Shown piece after piece: positions 46,996-56,424 of a stretch of 64,000 nt of DNA. Source of the stretch: Leptospira kanakyensis (lineage in GTDB: Bacteria; Spirochaetota; Leptospiria; Leptospirales; Leptospiraceae). The notes beneath the pieces are model-generated. The model saw nothing but the letters and a program-made list of their open reading frames with translations. It was not told the DNA's origin and did no database searches. The translations under genes were made by a program, and so were the position numbers. The DNA is taken from positions 1,302,001 to 1,366,000 of the forward strand of contig NZ_RQFG01000005.1 in NCBI RefSeq assembly GCF_004769235.1, given 5' to 3'. How positions within the stretch are numbered: the stretch's first letter is position 1; every line of letters starts with the position of its first letter.

Positions 46996-47598
46996 TCAAT
47001 TTTTTCTTAGAACCAACCTGACGATGGCTGCTTTTCCTTTATGGAACGGACTTTCATTCAGTTCAGTTTCAAGAGCTTCTTCATATTCAACATTCATTTC
47101 CGAAAAATCCATTCGTAAGTCTTTCAATTGACAAAGCATATCAGGATCTTTGGGGCCACCGGATGTGTATTGTAGTTGGTCTGGTGAAAATGCTTCTAAT
47201 AATAAAATTCCACCTGGTTTTAAGGTGCGGACACAATTCCTATGTACTGTTGTGCGTATGGATTTGTGGAAATGTGAAAAGATAAGGGCAACCATATCCA
47301 TTTGTTCTGGTGCATAAGGATAACCTAAAACATCCGAAATTTCATAATGAATGGAAACATTCTTCTCATTGGCAAGGGCGATGGCTTTTTCTTTTCCTGA
47401 TTCAGATTGGTCAAAGGCAAATACTTCCCAACCGAGACTGGCAGCAAATACAGCGTTTCTTCCTTCTCCTTCGCAAGGAAAAAGTATCCTTCCTTTTTTT
47501 AAATTTGGAAGTCGTGAACGTAAAAATTCATTTGGTTCTTTACCATATACATATTCTTCGTTCGCATAACGTTCGTTCCAGAAATTTTTGGTATACAT
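46996..47598 (-). CDS. Class I SAM-dependent methyltransferase (TehB-like)
   Basis: The 200-aa cytoplasmic protein shows FWNERYANEEYVYGKEPNEFL, the SAM-binding ILFPCEGEGRNAVFAASLGW (in place of the commoner DLGCGxGR), VFAFDQS with the acidic residue after strand 2, and LKPGGILLLEAF. This is the TehB-like branch linked to tellurite or thiol methylation in some bacteria, but the substrate is not proven. AGAGGAG precedes the ATG. It is 69 nt upstream of the M20 gene on the same strand. Confidence 0.87.
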   Translation of the reverse strand: MYTKNFWNERYANEEYVYGKEPNEFLRSRLPNLKKGRILFPCEGEGRNAVFAASLGWEVFAFDQSESGKEKAIALANEKNVSIHYEISDVLGYPYAPEQMDMVALIFSHFHKSIRTTVHRNCVRTLKPGGILLLEAFSPDQLQYTSGGPKDPDMLCQLKDLRMDFSEMNVEYEEALETELNESPFHKGKAAIVRLVLRKN

Positions 47599-47668
47599 AC
47601 GACTCCTCTGTTCTGAATGAATCAGTGATTCTATTTTATACCAAAGTTCTGAGACTAGAAATCCTTTT

Positions 47669-48361
47669 TCAATAAAACCGAATTAATTCTTCAGCTGATT
47701 CTCGCGGAGTGTGGAAACGGTTTAGGTTGGAATCCGGTTTTGGATACCCAATACTCAAACCCAGAATCACTTTTTCTTCGGTGGGAAGGCCTAACGAATT
47801 TTTGACCACATCAGGAAAGGAACTGAGGGCAGCTTGTGCACAAGTTCCCAACCCCTCTTCCCTTGCCAAAAGTAACACTGATTGGAGAAAACATCCTAAA
47901 TCAATTCCCACATAATAATTAAGATCAAATTTGGATGTAATGAAGACTGCAGTAGGAGCACCAAAAAATTCAAAGTTGCGAAGCATAAACTGATTTCTTG
48001 CCTCTTTGTCTTTTCTTTCAATGCCTGCCATTTCATAAATTTTCATACCTAAATCAAACATTCGTTTTTTCGCATCACTCGGGTAAGACTCCGGCCAATT
48101 GGTTTCTGGTCTTGGGGTCGATTCGTATGCGGCTTTCACTAATTCTTTCGAGAGTTGGTTCCGTTTTTCCCCACTCACAATATGTATCTTCCAAGGTTGT
48201 GAATTTTTCCAACTGGGAGTTCGTAAAGCTTTGTGAAATACCTTCTGCAAAATTTCATCGGGGACGGAGTCGGGGAGGTATTCCCGAATGCTATGTCTCG
48301 TTTCAATTGCTTCCGAAACTGAGGTTGCGATTTCATGGATGGATATCATACTTGAGTTCAT
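47669..48361 (-). CDS. Nitroreductase family protein
   Basis: The ~230-aa FMN-dependent oxidoreductase has the ETRHSIREYLPD opening, PSWKNSQPWKIHIV near residue 50, a central FFGAPTAVFITS, GIDLGCFLQSVLLLAREEGLGTC and the late VILGLSIGYPKPD. The family reduces nitro compounds, quinones or flavins with NAD(P)H. Longer in-frame starts up to 48415 would run through an operator; ATG 48361 has AGGAG 9 nt upstream and is chosen. It diverges from tetR across two palindromes, so TetR probably represses it. Confidence 0.9.
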   Translation of the reverse strand: MNSSMISIHEIATSVSEAIETRHSIREYLPDSVPDEILQKVFHKALRTPSWKNSQPWKIHIVSGEKRNQLSKELVKAAYESTPRPETNWPESYPSDAKKRMFDLGMKIYEMAGIERKDKEARNQFMLRNFEFFGAPTAVFITSKFDLNYYVGIDLGCFLQSVLLLAREEGLGTCAQAALSSFPDVVKNSLGLPTEEKVILGLSIGYPKPDSNLNRFHTPRESAEELIRFY

Positions 48362-48382
48362 TTGGATTTTCTCCTGAACAAT

Positions 48383-48404
48383 ATACATACCAGTCGGTAT
48401 GTAT
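48383..48404. promoter_or_regulatory. TetR-type operator 1
   Basis: Perfect palindrome with 9-bp arms ATACATACC and GGTATGTAT around AGTC. The sequence is typical of TetR/AcrR binding sites (ATACATACCNNNNGGTATGTAT). It lies 22 nt before the nitroreductase start. Confidence 0.8.
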
Positions 48405-48420
48405 TGGGCAAGCATTTTTT

Positions 48421-48442
48421 ATACATACCGGTTGGTATATTG
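48421..48442. promoter_or_regulatory. TetR-type operator 2
   Basis: ATACATACC and GGTATATTG around GGTT: the same left arm as operator 1 and a right arm with a few differences. It is 38 bp from operator 1, centre to centre, and 38 bp before tetR. The TATATT in the right arm could also be a -10 box, so binding would repress tetR. Confidence 0.75.
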
Positions 48443-48480
48443 TTTGCTTCGTTTCCATAGAATGAGAACATGTATGGGAT

Positions 48481-49062
48481 ATGAAAAAAGAACCAACCCG
48501 AGTCCGACTTTTACAAGTCAGTCGAAATCTATTTTTAAAGCAGGGTTATTCAGAGACAGGTCTCAATCAAATCGTGGAGGAAGCAAAAACGGTTAAGGCC
48601 AGTTTGTACCAACATTTTGCCTCCAAAGAAATGTTGGGTAAAGAAGTGATTCGAATTTATTCCAACGAAAATCTAACCTTACTCAAATCTTTGATGAAAC
48701 GAAATCCAAAACCATTGGATTTTGTAAAGGCTTGGGTTCGCATTCTCTCCCGTGAAGCAAGGTTGTCGCAACTTTTTGGATGCGGAATGGCCAATTTCCG
48801 CGCACAAATTGCACCTCATGAACTGGAAATTCAGAAAGAAATTGAAGAAATCGCCTATCGAACCATCCAGTGTTTGGCGGAGTATCTGGAAGAGGCGGTA
48901 GGAAATGGTCATTTAATTTCCAAAGTAGATTGTCGACTGCTCGCCAAACATTTATTTTTTGTTTATGAAGGGGTCCTGCAAGGGTATCGTTTGCTTGATG
49001 ATAAACGGTCATTGGATGAATTATACCGAATTGCGGAAAGTTTGATCCCATCTCCTAAATGA
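48481..49062 (+). CDS. TetR/AcrR family transcriptional regulator
   Basis: The 193-aa protein has the N-terminal TetR DNA-binding domain (VRLLQVSRNLFLKQGYSETG, LNQIVEEAKTVKASLYQHF, ASKEMLGKEVI) and a helical ligand-binding domain with CGMANFRAQIAPHELEIQ, as in TetR regulators with the C-terminal domain of the AcrR-like type. It is expected to bind the two palindromes upstream and repress both itself and the nitroreductase until a ligand releases it. Its stop overlaps the start of the TonB receptor (ATGA), so both are in one operon. Confidence 0.93.
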   Translation: MKKEPTRVRLLQVSRNLFLKQGYSETGLNQIVEEAKTVKASLYQHFASKEMLGKEVIRIYSNENLTLLKSLMKRNPKPLDFVKAWVRILSREARLSQLFGCGMANFRAQIAPHELEIQKEIEEIAYRTIQCLAEYLEEAVGNGHLISKVDCRLLAKHLFFVYEGVLQGYRLLDDKRSLDELYRIAESLIPSPK

Positions 49063-51713
49063 AAATCACCCGACTCCTAATTCTGATCTTATGTTTGATT
49101 TGGTATCATCCCATATTTGCTGATGGAGATTTAGAGGTAAAATTTCAAATTGTAAAATCCAATTCGGGAAAACCAGTTACCAATGCTGTAGTCATTTCTA
49201 AAAAAGCAAAAACAAGTGCAATTTCCGATGGGGAAGGAATCGCCAAACTTCGATTTCCCGAACCTGGATACTATGAAGTCAAAATTTCTACGGCCGATAG
49301 AAAAGAATCTGTATTTCGCGAAGTTCGGTTCAAAGGCCAAGTCATCCTTGTCACCATATCCGAGGCTAACTTAGCAGGCATCGTTGTCAGCGGAGAAAGA
49401 GATAAAACTCCCCTTTCACGGTATGGACTTGTCCAGGATGAGATCAAACGCCTACCGGGAGTGTCTGGTGATTCACTAAAAGCACTGCAAACCATTCCCG
49501 GAGTTGTGATAGGAGCACCAGTGGGAATTTTACCATCGGTGTTTACAAACATTGGTTCCAATTTACTGACAGGAAATCCTTATTCCAATAGTGAAAGAGG
49601 GGACTTGTCGTTACGCGGAGGTGGCACCAGACAAAATCAATATTACTTTGATGGATTTCCTCTTCCCTATCCCTTTCATTTGGGAAACCAGTCATCTGTC
49701 TTAAATAACAATTTAATCAAATCCTTTGATGTGTTTACCGGTGCATTTCCAGCTAAATATGGTTATGCGACTGGAGGAATTATCTCCATTGAGGGAACGG
49801 ATCGTGTGGATGAAAATAAAACCGTCATCAATACCAATTTGTTTTTGTCAGATATCTATAACCAATCCAAAATCCTTCCGGGCCTAGCCATGATTAGTTC
49901 GGGGCGTAAGAATTATCCTAACGTAGTTTTGCTTCAAGCCTACCCCCAAGGAATTCCAGAAGATGCGAAATACGCTGAATACAATGATTACCAATGGAAA
50001 CTCATTTGGGATATCAATGCTGAACATAGATTGACAGTCCAAACTTTTGGAACTCGCGATAGGCAGGCCTATACCAAAGCCCAAGCGGATTTGGAAAGGG
50101 GGGGCGATGACCCGCGTCCACCTACAGGACTCGACCGAATGTTTCGCACTGATGCCATTCGTTACGTTTGGAAACGGAAAACGTTTCGAAATACAATCTC
50201 TTATTCGCGTACATCCTTTAATGAATTTTTCGAACTCAAATTTACAAATCCATTGACTGCGGAAAACATCTTTGGGTTACAAAACCGAACCACAGATACA
50301 ATCACTTATGTTCAAAATGCATTTGAATGGGAACTTTGGGAGGAACATCTCAAACTGGAAGCTGGAGTGCAAGGCCGGTTTCGAGAGACAACTTTAAAGG
50401 GAGAAAATATCTCTTCCTATAATCGTTTATTTTATAATATCTTTAATGATCTTTTGAATTCCAATGCAGCTTTCCGATCTGTGATTGATGGTGATCGAAT
50501 TCGTTACCGAGAAAAATCTGCGTATGTTGAACTCCCATTTAAATATGGTGGATTTCGCCTAACACCAGGTGCACGAGTGGATCATTATTCAGGAAGTAAT
50601 GAAACCAATTTAGCACCCAGGATCACTGGTGGTTATTTATTTGAATCTACAAAAACTGGGATCATGGCGGGGCACGGAATCCATTATAATGCGCCTGTTT
50701 CCGTGGAAGCATTGTCTGCAAAGTCAGGAAATCCAAATTTATTTATGGAACGCGCCGAACACAATTCGATCGGTGTGAGCCAAGAATTTGCCAATAACTG
50801 GCAAATCAAAATCGAAGGTTTTCGGAATATCTTTCAAAACATCATTGTTCCGGATGCGTATGTTGTGGATCCGTATGCTCTCAATAATGATACACGTGTT
50901 TTTGTGAATGAAACGGCAAAAGTTTTTGCAAACCCCATCACTCCTAAAAATCTAAATTATTCCAATGCAGGTTATGGACATTCGGAAGGTGTGGAATTTT
51001 TTATCAAAAAAACAAAAGATCCAAGAGAACAGTCCGGACTTTTTGGTTGGATCTCCTACACAAATTCCATTACCAAACGAATCAATAACCAGTCCAGATT
51101 GAATAGTGACGAAACCAGGAACCGAACCTTACTCAATAATTCGAGAACACTACTTGCCCAAGCCAAAATGGGAACCAACTATATCAATTATTATGATGAT
51201 AACAATTTAGAGATCATTTATAATAATGATAAAGAACAACTATATGATTTGGATAGAACTCATATTTTGAATGTTGTATTTGGTTATAAATTTAATCCAG
51301 AGTGGATGGTGGGAGGAAGGTTTCGGTATTTTTCGGGGACTCCGTACACTCCCATTACAAGTGCTACACGGGCAAACCAAGCGGCCACCTTTGGTTTGAA
51401 TTTATATTTCCCAAACTATTCTGGAAATTATAACAGTGATCGATTTTTGCCTTTCCACCAATTTGACTTACGGATCGATAGAATTGAAAATTATTCTTGG
51501 GGTTATATCAATACCTATATAGAATTTGTGAATTTTTATGGTCGCAGGAACCAAGCCGGTTTTGAATTTGATAACACAAAAAATTTCCAAAGAAACCAAA
51601 ACCCTGCACCTACTTATGATACAGTTAATTCTCCCTACATTGTTTCCCAAACACCTAATGGAAAGATGGCGATCATTCCTTTAGTCAATATTGGTATTGA
51701 GGTAAGATTTTGA
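49059..51713 (+). CDS. TonB-dependent receptor in the TetR operon
   Basis: The 884-aa outer membrane receptor has a signal peptide (LLILILCLIWYHPIFA), a carboxypeptidase-regulatory-like N-terminal domain (~25-110), a plug (RLPGVSGDSLKALQTIPGVV, then DLSLRGGGTRQNQYYFDGFP) and a barrel ending in the usual terminal Phe (IGIEVRF). It imports an unidentified ligand. The ATGA overlap with tetR and TTGA overlap with the next lipoprotein gene show tight coupling; control by a TetR regulator, with no ferric-uptake box seen, suggests the ligand is not simply iron. That is inference. Confidence 0.92.
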   Translation: MKITRLLILILCLIWYHPIFADGDLEVKFQIVKSNSGKPVTNAVVISKKAKTSAISDGEGIAKLRFPEPGYYEVKISTADRKESVFREVRFKGQVILVTISEANLAGIVVSGERDKTPLSRYGLVQDEIKRLPGVSGDSLKALQTIPGVVIGAPVGILPSVFTNIGSNLLTGNPYSNSERGDLSLRGGGTRQNQYYFDGFPLPYPFHLGNQSSVLNNNLIKSFDVFTGAFPAKYGYATGGIISIEGTDRVDENKTVINTNLFLSDIYNQSKILPGLAMISSGRKNYPNVVLLQAYPQGIPEDAKYAEYNDYQWKLIWDINAEHRLTVQTFGTRDRQAYTKAQADLERGGDDPRPPTGLDRMFRTDAIRYVWKRKTFRNTISYSRTSFNEFFELKFTNPLTAENIFGLQNRTTDTITYVQNAFEWELWEEHLKLEAGVQGRFRETTLKGENISSYNRLFYNIFNDLLNSNAAFRSVIDGDRIRYREKSAYVELPFKYGGFRLTPGARVDHYSGSNETNLAPRITGGYLFESTKTGIMAGHGIHYNAPVSVEALSAKSGNPNLFMERAEHNSIGVSQEFANNWQIKIEGFRNIFQNIIVPDAYVVDPYALNNDTRVFVNETAKVFANPITPKNLNYSNAGYGHSEGVEFFIKKTKDPREQSGLFGWISYTNSITKRINNQSRLNSDETRNRTLLNNSRTLLAQAKMGTNYINYYDDNNLEIIYNNDKEQLYDLDRTHILNVVFGYKFNPEWMVGGRFRYFSGTPYTPITSATRANQAATFGLNLYFPNYSGNYNSDRFLPFHQFDLRIDRIENYSWGYINTYIEFVNFYGRRNQAGFEFDNTKNFQRNQNPAPTYDTVNSPYIVSQTPNGKMAIIPLVNIGIEVRF

Positions 51714-52357
51714 AAAAAATCATCATTAGTTTGGTTTTGCTTCTTTTTTTGATCTCTTGTTTTGAGAGTGGGGGAGAGAAACAAAAAGAAGAGGAAAACA
51801 AACAAACCCTCTACCTTACCACTTTGTATTTGATTCGGGACTCGGGTAATTGTATCAAAACAGATACAAATCTCAGCACCAACAATCAATTTTGTAGTCG
51901 GCGTCCGTTAGGGATTTGTTCGGTAAACCAACTCATCCTCACTCAAAGTGAATTGAATGTGCTTTTGAATGAGATGAGAACGATCCAAAATAGAACCACC
52001 GATTGTCAAGAATCGATCGTTCAATCAGGGATTTTAAGTTTGAAAGCGACTACTGTAACTGAGACTGAAAATCTAAAATCGAGATATTCGTTCCGAGTGG
52101 CAGAAACTTGCGAATTAGAAGGATTCCAAACGTCTGCTGGAACAAGATTTGCTAACTTTACAGAGATCCAGTGGTTAGAGTCAACTCGTGGGAGAATCGC
52201 AAAGGCTGCAAAAGCCATCTCAGCCAATACTTTTTTACCTCAAGCCAATCGAGATCGTGCTAACAGCTGTTTGAATTTAGAGTTTAAGGATTGGGAAAAA
52301 GACCTAGCACAAGGAAACAATGAAAATAAAATCCTGGTCGAAATCGTTCATCCATAA
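51710..52357 (+). CDS. Hypothetical lipoprotein of the TonB receptor operon
   Basis: The 215-aa product begins MKKIIISLVLLLFLISC (clear lipobox) and has several further cysteines (SGNCIKTD, NQFCSRRPLGIC, TDCQES, ETCELEG, NSCLNL). The family is not recognised. A TTG start at 51710 overlaps the TonB gene stop (TTGA). It is probably an outer membrane or periplasmic partner of the receptor. Confidence 0.75.
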   Translation: MKKIIISLVLLLFLISCFESGGEKQKEEENKQTLYLTTLYLIRDSGNCIKTDTNLSTNNQFCSRRPLGICSVNQLILTQSELNVLLNEMRTIQNRTTDCQESIVQSGILSLKATTVTETENLKSRYSFRVAETCELEGFQTSAGTRFANFTEIQWLESTRGRIAKAAKAISANTFLPQANRDRANSCLNLEFKDWEKDLAQGNNENKILVEIVHP

Positions 52358-52426
52358 ATTCAAAATCCGCTTTCCTTAACCTTGCCATCCCACATTTTGT
52401 CTTTAATCCAAAGGAAATTGAATTTT

Positions 52427-54103
52427 ATGACTTTGAATCGATACAGCCGCACTCTTACCCAAGACGAATCCCTTCCTGCTTCTCAAGCAATGATCATTGG
52501 ATCTGGAGTTCCTTATGAAGATCTGAACAAACCATTCATAGGAATTGGAAGTACAGGATTTGATGGAAATCCATGTAACATGCACCTAACCACTCTTTCT
52601 GCCTTACAAAAGAAAAGTGTTTTAGACACAAAAGAAATGGTTGGTTTATTATTTAATACGATTGGTGTGAGCGACGGAATCACCAACGGAAATGATGGGA
52701 TGCGATTTTCCTTACCGTCCCGAGAAATTATTGCCGACTCCATTGAAACCATTGCCGGTGCCCATTATTATGACGGTCTTCTTTTTACTGCAGGTTGTGA
52801 TAAAAATATGCCAGGTGCCATCATGGCAATGGCGAGACTCAACCGACCATCCATTATGGTATACGGTGGAACCATCAATGGCGGTCATTACAAAGGTGAA
52901 AAATTAAATATAGTTTCTGCCTTTGAAGCTTATGGAAAAAAAATTAACGGCAAAATCACTGAAGATGATTTTAAAGAAGTGATTAAAAATTCCTGCCCGG
53001 GTCCTGGAGCTTGTGGTGGAATGTATACTGCCAATACTATGGCCACTGCCATTGAAGTCATGGGAATGAGTTTACCTTATAGTTCTTCTTCTCCGGCTCG
53101 CAGTGAAGAGAAAAAGAAAGAATGTATGAATATTGGAAAGTATATGTACAATCTTTTAGAAAAGGACATCAAACCTTCTGATATCATCACTCCTAAATCT
53201 ATTTTGAATGCACTTCGTGTTGTCACCATTCTCGGTGGTTCCACAAATGCAGCCCTTCATATGATTGCCATTGCAAGAACCATGGGCATTCCTCTGGACT
53301 TGGAACAAATTCAAAAAGTAACCGATACAACTCCGCTCCTTGCGGATATGAAACCAAGTGGAAAGTATCTGATGGAAGACCTACATGCCATCGGAGGAAC
53401 ACCTGCCATCATGAAATTTATGTTACGCGAAGGTTTGATTGACGGATCTTGTTTGACTGTCACAGGAAAAACCATTGCAGAAAACTTGGAAGGCCTTCCT
53501 GATCTTCCGAGTGACCAAGATCTATTACGACCAGTTAGTAACCCGATTAAAAAAGAAGGCCATATCCAAGTACTCTATGGCAATATCGCCAAAAAAGGGG
53601 CTGTGGCAAAAATCACTGGTCACGAAGGAGAAATGTTCGAAGGAAAAGCCATTTGTTTTGATTCCGAAGTGGAAGCCAATACAGGCATTCGTGATGGGAA
53701 AGTCAAACCAGGCCATGTGGTTGTGATTCGCTACGTAGGCCCGAAAGGTGGCCCAGGAATGCCGGAAATGTTAAAACCGACTTCTGCTATCATTGGAGCA
53801 GGTCTTGGGGATAATGTAGCTCTCATCACTGATGGAAGGTTTTCGGGGGGAAGCCACGGATTTGTTGTGGGTCATATCACTCCAGAAGCAATGGAAGGGG
53901 GAGAGTTGGCATTTGTAAAAGACGGAGACAACATCCTCATTGATGCCCGCACAAACAAACTCGAATTACAAATTTCACCTGAGGAATTAGAAAAAAGAAG
54001 AGCTGCTTGGAAAAAACCGCCATACCGCATTACCACTGGATATCTTTGGAAATACATCCAGATGGTAAAAGATGCAAGTACTGGTTGCCTAACAGACCGT
54101 TAG
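52427..54103 (+). CDS. ilvD: Dihydroxy-acid dehydratase IlvD
   Basis: IlvD is a cytoplasmic iron-sulfur enzyme that dehydrates dihydroxy-acids in valine, isoleucine and pantothenate synthesis. The ~558-aa protein carries the cluster cysteines in [20 protein letters not shown] and [14 protein letters not shown], and the late GGPGMPEM and [12 protein letters not shown] motifs. A TTG at 52382 is in frame, but ATG 52427 has AAGGAA upstream and gives the normal length. Other ilv genes are absent here, and no leader or T-box-like structure is apparent upstream. Confidence 0.96.
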   Translation: MTLNRYSRTLTQDESLPASQAMIIGSGVPYEDLNKPFIGIGSTGFDGNPCNMHLTTLSALQKKSVLDTKEMVGLLFNTIGVSDGITNGNDGMRFSLPSREIIADSIETIAGAHYYDGLLFTAGCDKNMPGAIMAMARLNRPSIMVYGGTINGGHYKGEKLNIVSAFEAYGKKINGKITEDDFKEVIKNSCPGPGACGGMYTANTMATAIEVMGMSLPYSSSSPARSEEKKKECMNIGKYMYNLLEKDIKPSDIITPKSILNALRVVTILGGSTNAALHMIAIARTMGIPLDLEQIQKVTDTTPLLADMKPSGKYLMEDLHAIGGTPAIMKFMLREGLIDGSCLTVTGKTIAENLEGLPDLPSDQDLLRPVSNPIKKEGHIQVLYGNIAKKGAVAKITGHEGEMFEGKAICFDSEVEANTGIRDGKVKPGHVVVIRYVGPKGGPGMPEMLKPTSAIIGAGLGDNVALITDGRFSGGSHGFVVGHITPEAMEGGELAFVKDGDNILIDARTNKLELQISPEELEKRRAAWKKPPYRITTGYLWKYIQMVKDASTGCLTDR

Positions 54104-54113
54104 GCGCATCTTG

Positions 54114-54143
54114 GAAATTCCTACTCGTTTAAGTAGGAATTTC
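54114..54143. terminator. Shared bidirectional terminator of ilvD and pirin
   Basis: GAAATTCCTACT and AGTAGGAATTTC form a perfect 12-bp stem around a 6-nt loop, flanked by a T-rich run on the ilvD side. On the minus strand the right arm encodes the last four residues (EIPT) and the loop includes the stop codon of the pirin gene, so the terminator overlaps coding sequence. Confidence 0.8.
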
Positions 54144-55145
54144 TTCCTTTCCGTCCGCATGTCTGGCAAATCTTCCTTTGCCAACATGGACTGGATCATA
54201 AGAATCCCAAGGCCAACCACCAAACTGCGTTTTGCGATAGTCATCAAATGCTTGTTGGATTTCCTCTTGTTTGTTCATCACAAAAGGCCCATACTGCACC
54301 ACTGGTTCGGCAATGGGTTTTCCTTCCAAAATCAAAATGCGTCCAGGTTCTGATCCGTTTTTGAGTTCTACAGAAACATCCGATTTTAAATTGTACATAT
54401 GTTTGCCGGGAACCACCACTCCATCCATAACTAGACCTTCGCCACGGAAGTAGTAAAGGTTTCTGTTATTGCCGGCAGAACTTCCTGGAATTACAAAACT
54501 GGCTTCGGGATCTAAATCTAAAATATAAATTCCCACTTCATTTTTAGGATCACCTGCCCAGGAATCTGGTGGAGGATCTAGTGGTTTTTCGCCAAACAAA
54601 GATCCTGCGACAGTTTTGATTTTTATTTTTTTCCCAGAGGCATCCGTGATAACTTTCACAGGAATGTCTTTGTTCCAAAACATTTTGAAATGTGGATCGA
54701 CAAATTTATTTTTTGCAGGAAGGTTCAACCAAATCTGAAAGAGTTCCAAAGTGTTATCACCGGATTCATCCACCAAAGGAAACATTTCTGAATGTTGGAT
54801 TCCAGCACCGGCAGTCATCCATTGTACATCTCCATCTCCGTATCTACCAGCAGCGCCTTGAGAGTCGGCATGATCAATGAGCCCTCTTTGGACAACCGTT
54901 ACCGTTTCAAAGCCGCGGTGAGGGTGGCCAGGAAATCCTGGAATGGTTTCTCCGTGGTACATCCTCCATCCATCTTTGCCGGCAAAGTCTTGGCCAATTT
55001 GCCTTCCTTGTAAGGAAGCATCTGGGCCAAACTTTCCATTGCCTTTGGGATAAAAATCCTCGTGGTGAACACAAAATAAAAATGGATCCGAGGTGGGCCA
55101 TTGGAAGTCGAGTTTTTGGGCGTATAATATTGATTTGTGGTTCAT
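54129..55145 (-). CDS. Pirin family protein
   Basis: The 338-aa protein has the cupin metal site of pirins: FPGHPHRGFETVT, then GLIDHADSQG and WMTAGAGIQHSEMF (His and Glu ligands). Some bacterial pirins are quercetin 2,3-dioxygenases; others act as regulators. The bicupin C-terminal half is also present (GSEPGRILILEGKPIAEPVV, GPFVMN). It has no signal peptide. It converges with ilvD and shares its terminator. Length is somewhat greater than the typical ~290 aa. Confidence 0.92.
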   Translation of the reverse strand: MNHKSILYAQKLDFQWPTSDPFLFCVHHEDFYPKGNGKFGPDASLQGRQIGQDFAGKDGWRMYHGETIPGFPGHPHRGFETVTVVQRGLIDHADSQGAAGRYGDGDVQWMTAGAGIQHSEMFPLVDESGDNTLELFQIWLNLPAKNKFVDPHFKMFWNKDIPVKVITDASGKKIKIKTVAGSLFGEKPLDPPPDSWAGDPKNEVGIYILDLDPEASFVIPGSSAGNNRNLYYFRGEGLVMDGVVVPGKHMYNLKSDVSVELKNGSEPGRILILEGKPIAEPVVQYGPFVMNKQEEIQQAFDDYRKTQFGGWPWDSYDPVHVGKGRFARHADGKEEIPT

Positions 55146-55200
55146 CTAGGAGTCCTATTTTCGCAATTTACATTGTTACTAATAAGACAGTAGATAAGAA

Positions 55201-56340
55201 TCAAAAGTTTTTCACAATAGAAACATTCACTCCAAAAGCTCCATATTGTTTTGCACTGAGTGAAGAATTGAGGTCTGGAACCGAACTGAGTTCCACCGGA
55301 GTTTTTCCCGTTCCCACGTTATAACCTGTCACCTCAGAGATACTAAAGGAAGAAATTTGGTAGAATCCACCGTACTTCACTCCCAATGTTTCAAAAATTT
55401 TCCAAACAAGTCCTAACTCTAACGACATCGTTGCGCCGCCAAGGCCTTTTGCGAATCCTTCTTTGGATTGGAACATTGTTAATTCTGATCTGGTAACGGG
55501 CGAACTAAATGTAACTTGGTTACTAGAATTTAAAGAACCAGTCGATGAAGTTTCAATCCCATAAGAAGCAAGTTTCAATTGTCCAGAAAAAACAGTAAAA
55601 CCACCGATCATATAGAAGTTCAACCAGTCTGTGATGGAAGTGACAAACCCATAGTCCATTCCATAATTTTTAGTTCTGAATTCTACAGTTCCTGTGGAGA
55701 AAGCTAATCCCTGTGTGACAGTTTGGTCTCCCGTTCTTAAAAATGGAAATTTTAACTGAAAGGATTGGAATGGACCTTTCGAAGATAACTCTGAATAGTT
55801 GAAACTAAGTTCCGATGAACTTGATGAAGTTAAATAATTTAATGGGCCAAATCCAATTTTAAATCCAATTTCATTGATTCCCGAATGGATTCGGTCATTT
55901 AAATAAAGTCCGTTTGTACTAAAACTAGTTCTTGTGTCGTTGTATTGTTCACCTCTAGCATATACGAATCCTACAAAAAAATCCTCAGAGAATTGGTGAG
56001 AGTATTTGATTCGAGGTGATATGGTTGAAGTTGGTTTGGATTCAGAACTTTCCGTGATGATACCTGGAGGGTTAAGGTTGTTGGAAGAGTTACTGTTGAC
56101 AAAACTCGAAGCGACTCGAGCTGAATTTAAGATACTGGATACTGATTGAGGACCACCTTCCGATGGAGTTTGAGCAAATTCACCAGCAAATTCGATGACT
56201 TTTAATCCCGTTCCTAAAAAAGAAGAGGATTTTGAAGGTTCGTCAGTATTTGTTTTTGGAGGATTGGAATTATTTTGTGCAAAGACAGGAGATACCAATA
56301 GTACTAAAAGTAGAATCAATTTTTTGCTTAATCTTTTCAT
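55201..56340 (-). CDS. Hypothetical outer-membrane-type protein
   Basis: The ~379-aa protein has a signal peptide (LILLLVLLVSPVFAQ) and a Ser/Asn/Pro-rich linker. A beta-rich region with alternating hydrophobic residues and many aromatic positions follows (ISPRIKYSHQFSEDFFVGFVYARG, IGFKIGFGPLNYLTS, FRTKNYGMDYGFVTSITDW), ending VSIVKNF. This looks like a beta-barrel. I do not recognise the family. An in-frame ATG at 56406 exists; ATG 56340 places the signal peptide. It is downstream of the histidine kinase with an 18-nt gap to 56406 from its start side. Confidence 0.7.
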   Translation of the reverse strand: MKRLSKKLILLLVLLVSPVFAQNNSNPPKTNTDEPSKSSSFLGTGLKVIEFAGEFAQTPSEGGPQSVSSILNSARVASSFVNSNSSNNLNPPGIITESSESKPTSTISPRIKYSHQFSEDFFVGFVYARGEQYNDTRTSFSTNGLYLNDRIHSGINEIGFKIGFGPLNYLTSSSSSELSFNYSELSSKGPFQSFQLKFPFLRTGDQTVTQGLAFSTGTVEFRTKNYGMDYGFVTSITDWLNFYMIGGFTVFSGQLKLASYGIETSSTGSLNSSNQVTFSSPVTRSELTMFQSKEGFAKGLGGATMSLELGLVWKIFETLGVKYGGFYQISSFSISEVTGYNVGTGKTPVELSSVPDLNSSLSAKQYGAFGVNVSIVKNF

Positions 56341-56424
56341 CTTGATCAATAAATATTTTATAAATATATAATCCAGAAAAAAAAATTTGGAGGCCTTACT
56401 TTTCATTCAAGGATTAGAATGATC

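Noticed and set aside
48362..48415. Upstream start of the nitroreductase
   Set aside because: The longer reading runs through TetR operator 1, while ATG 48361 has a clear AGGAG at the right distance.
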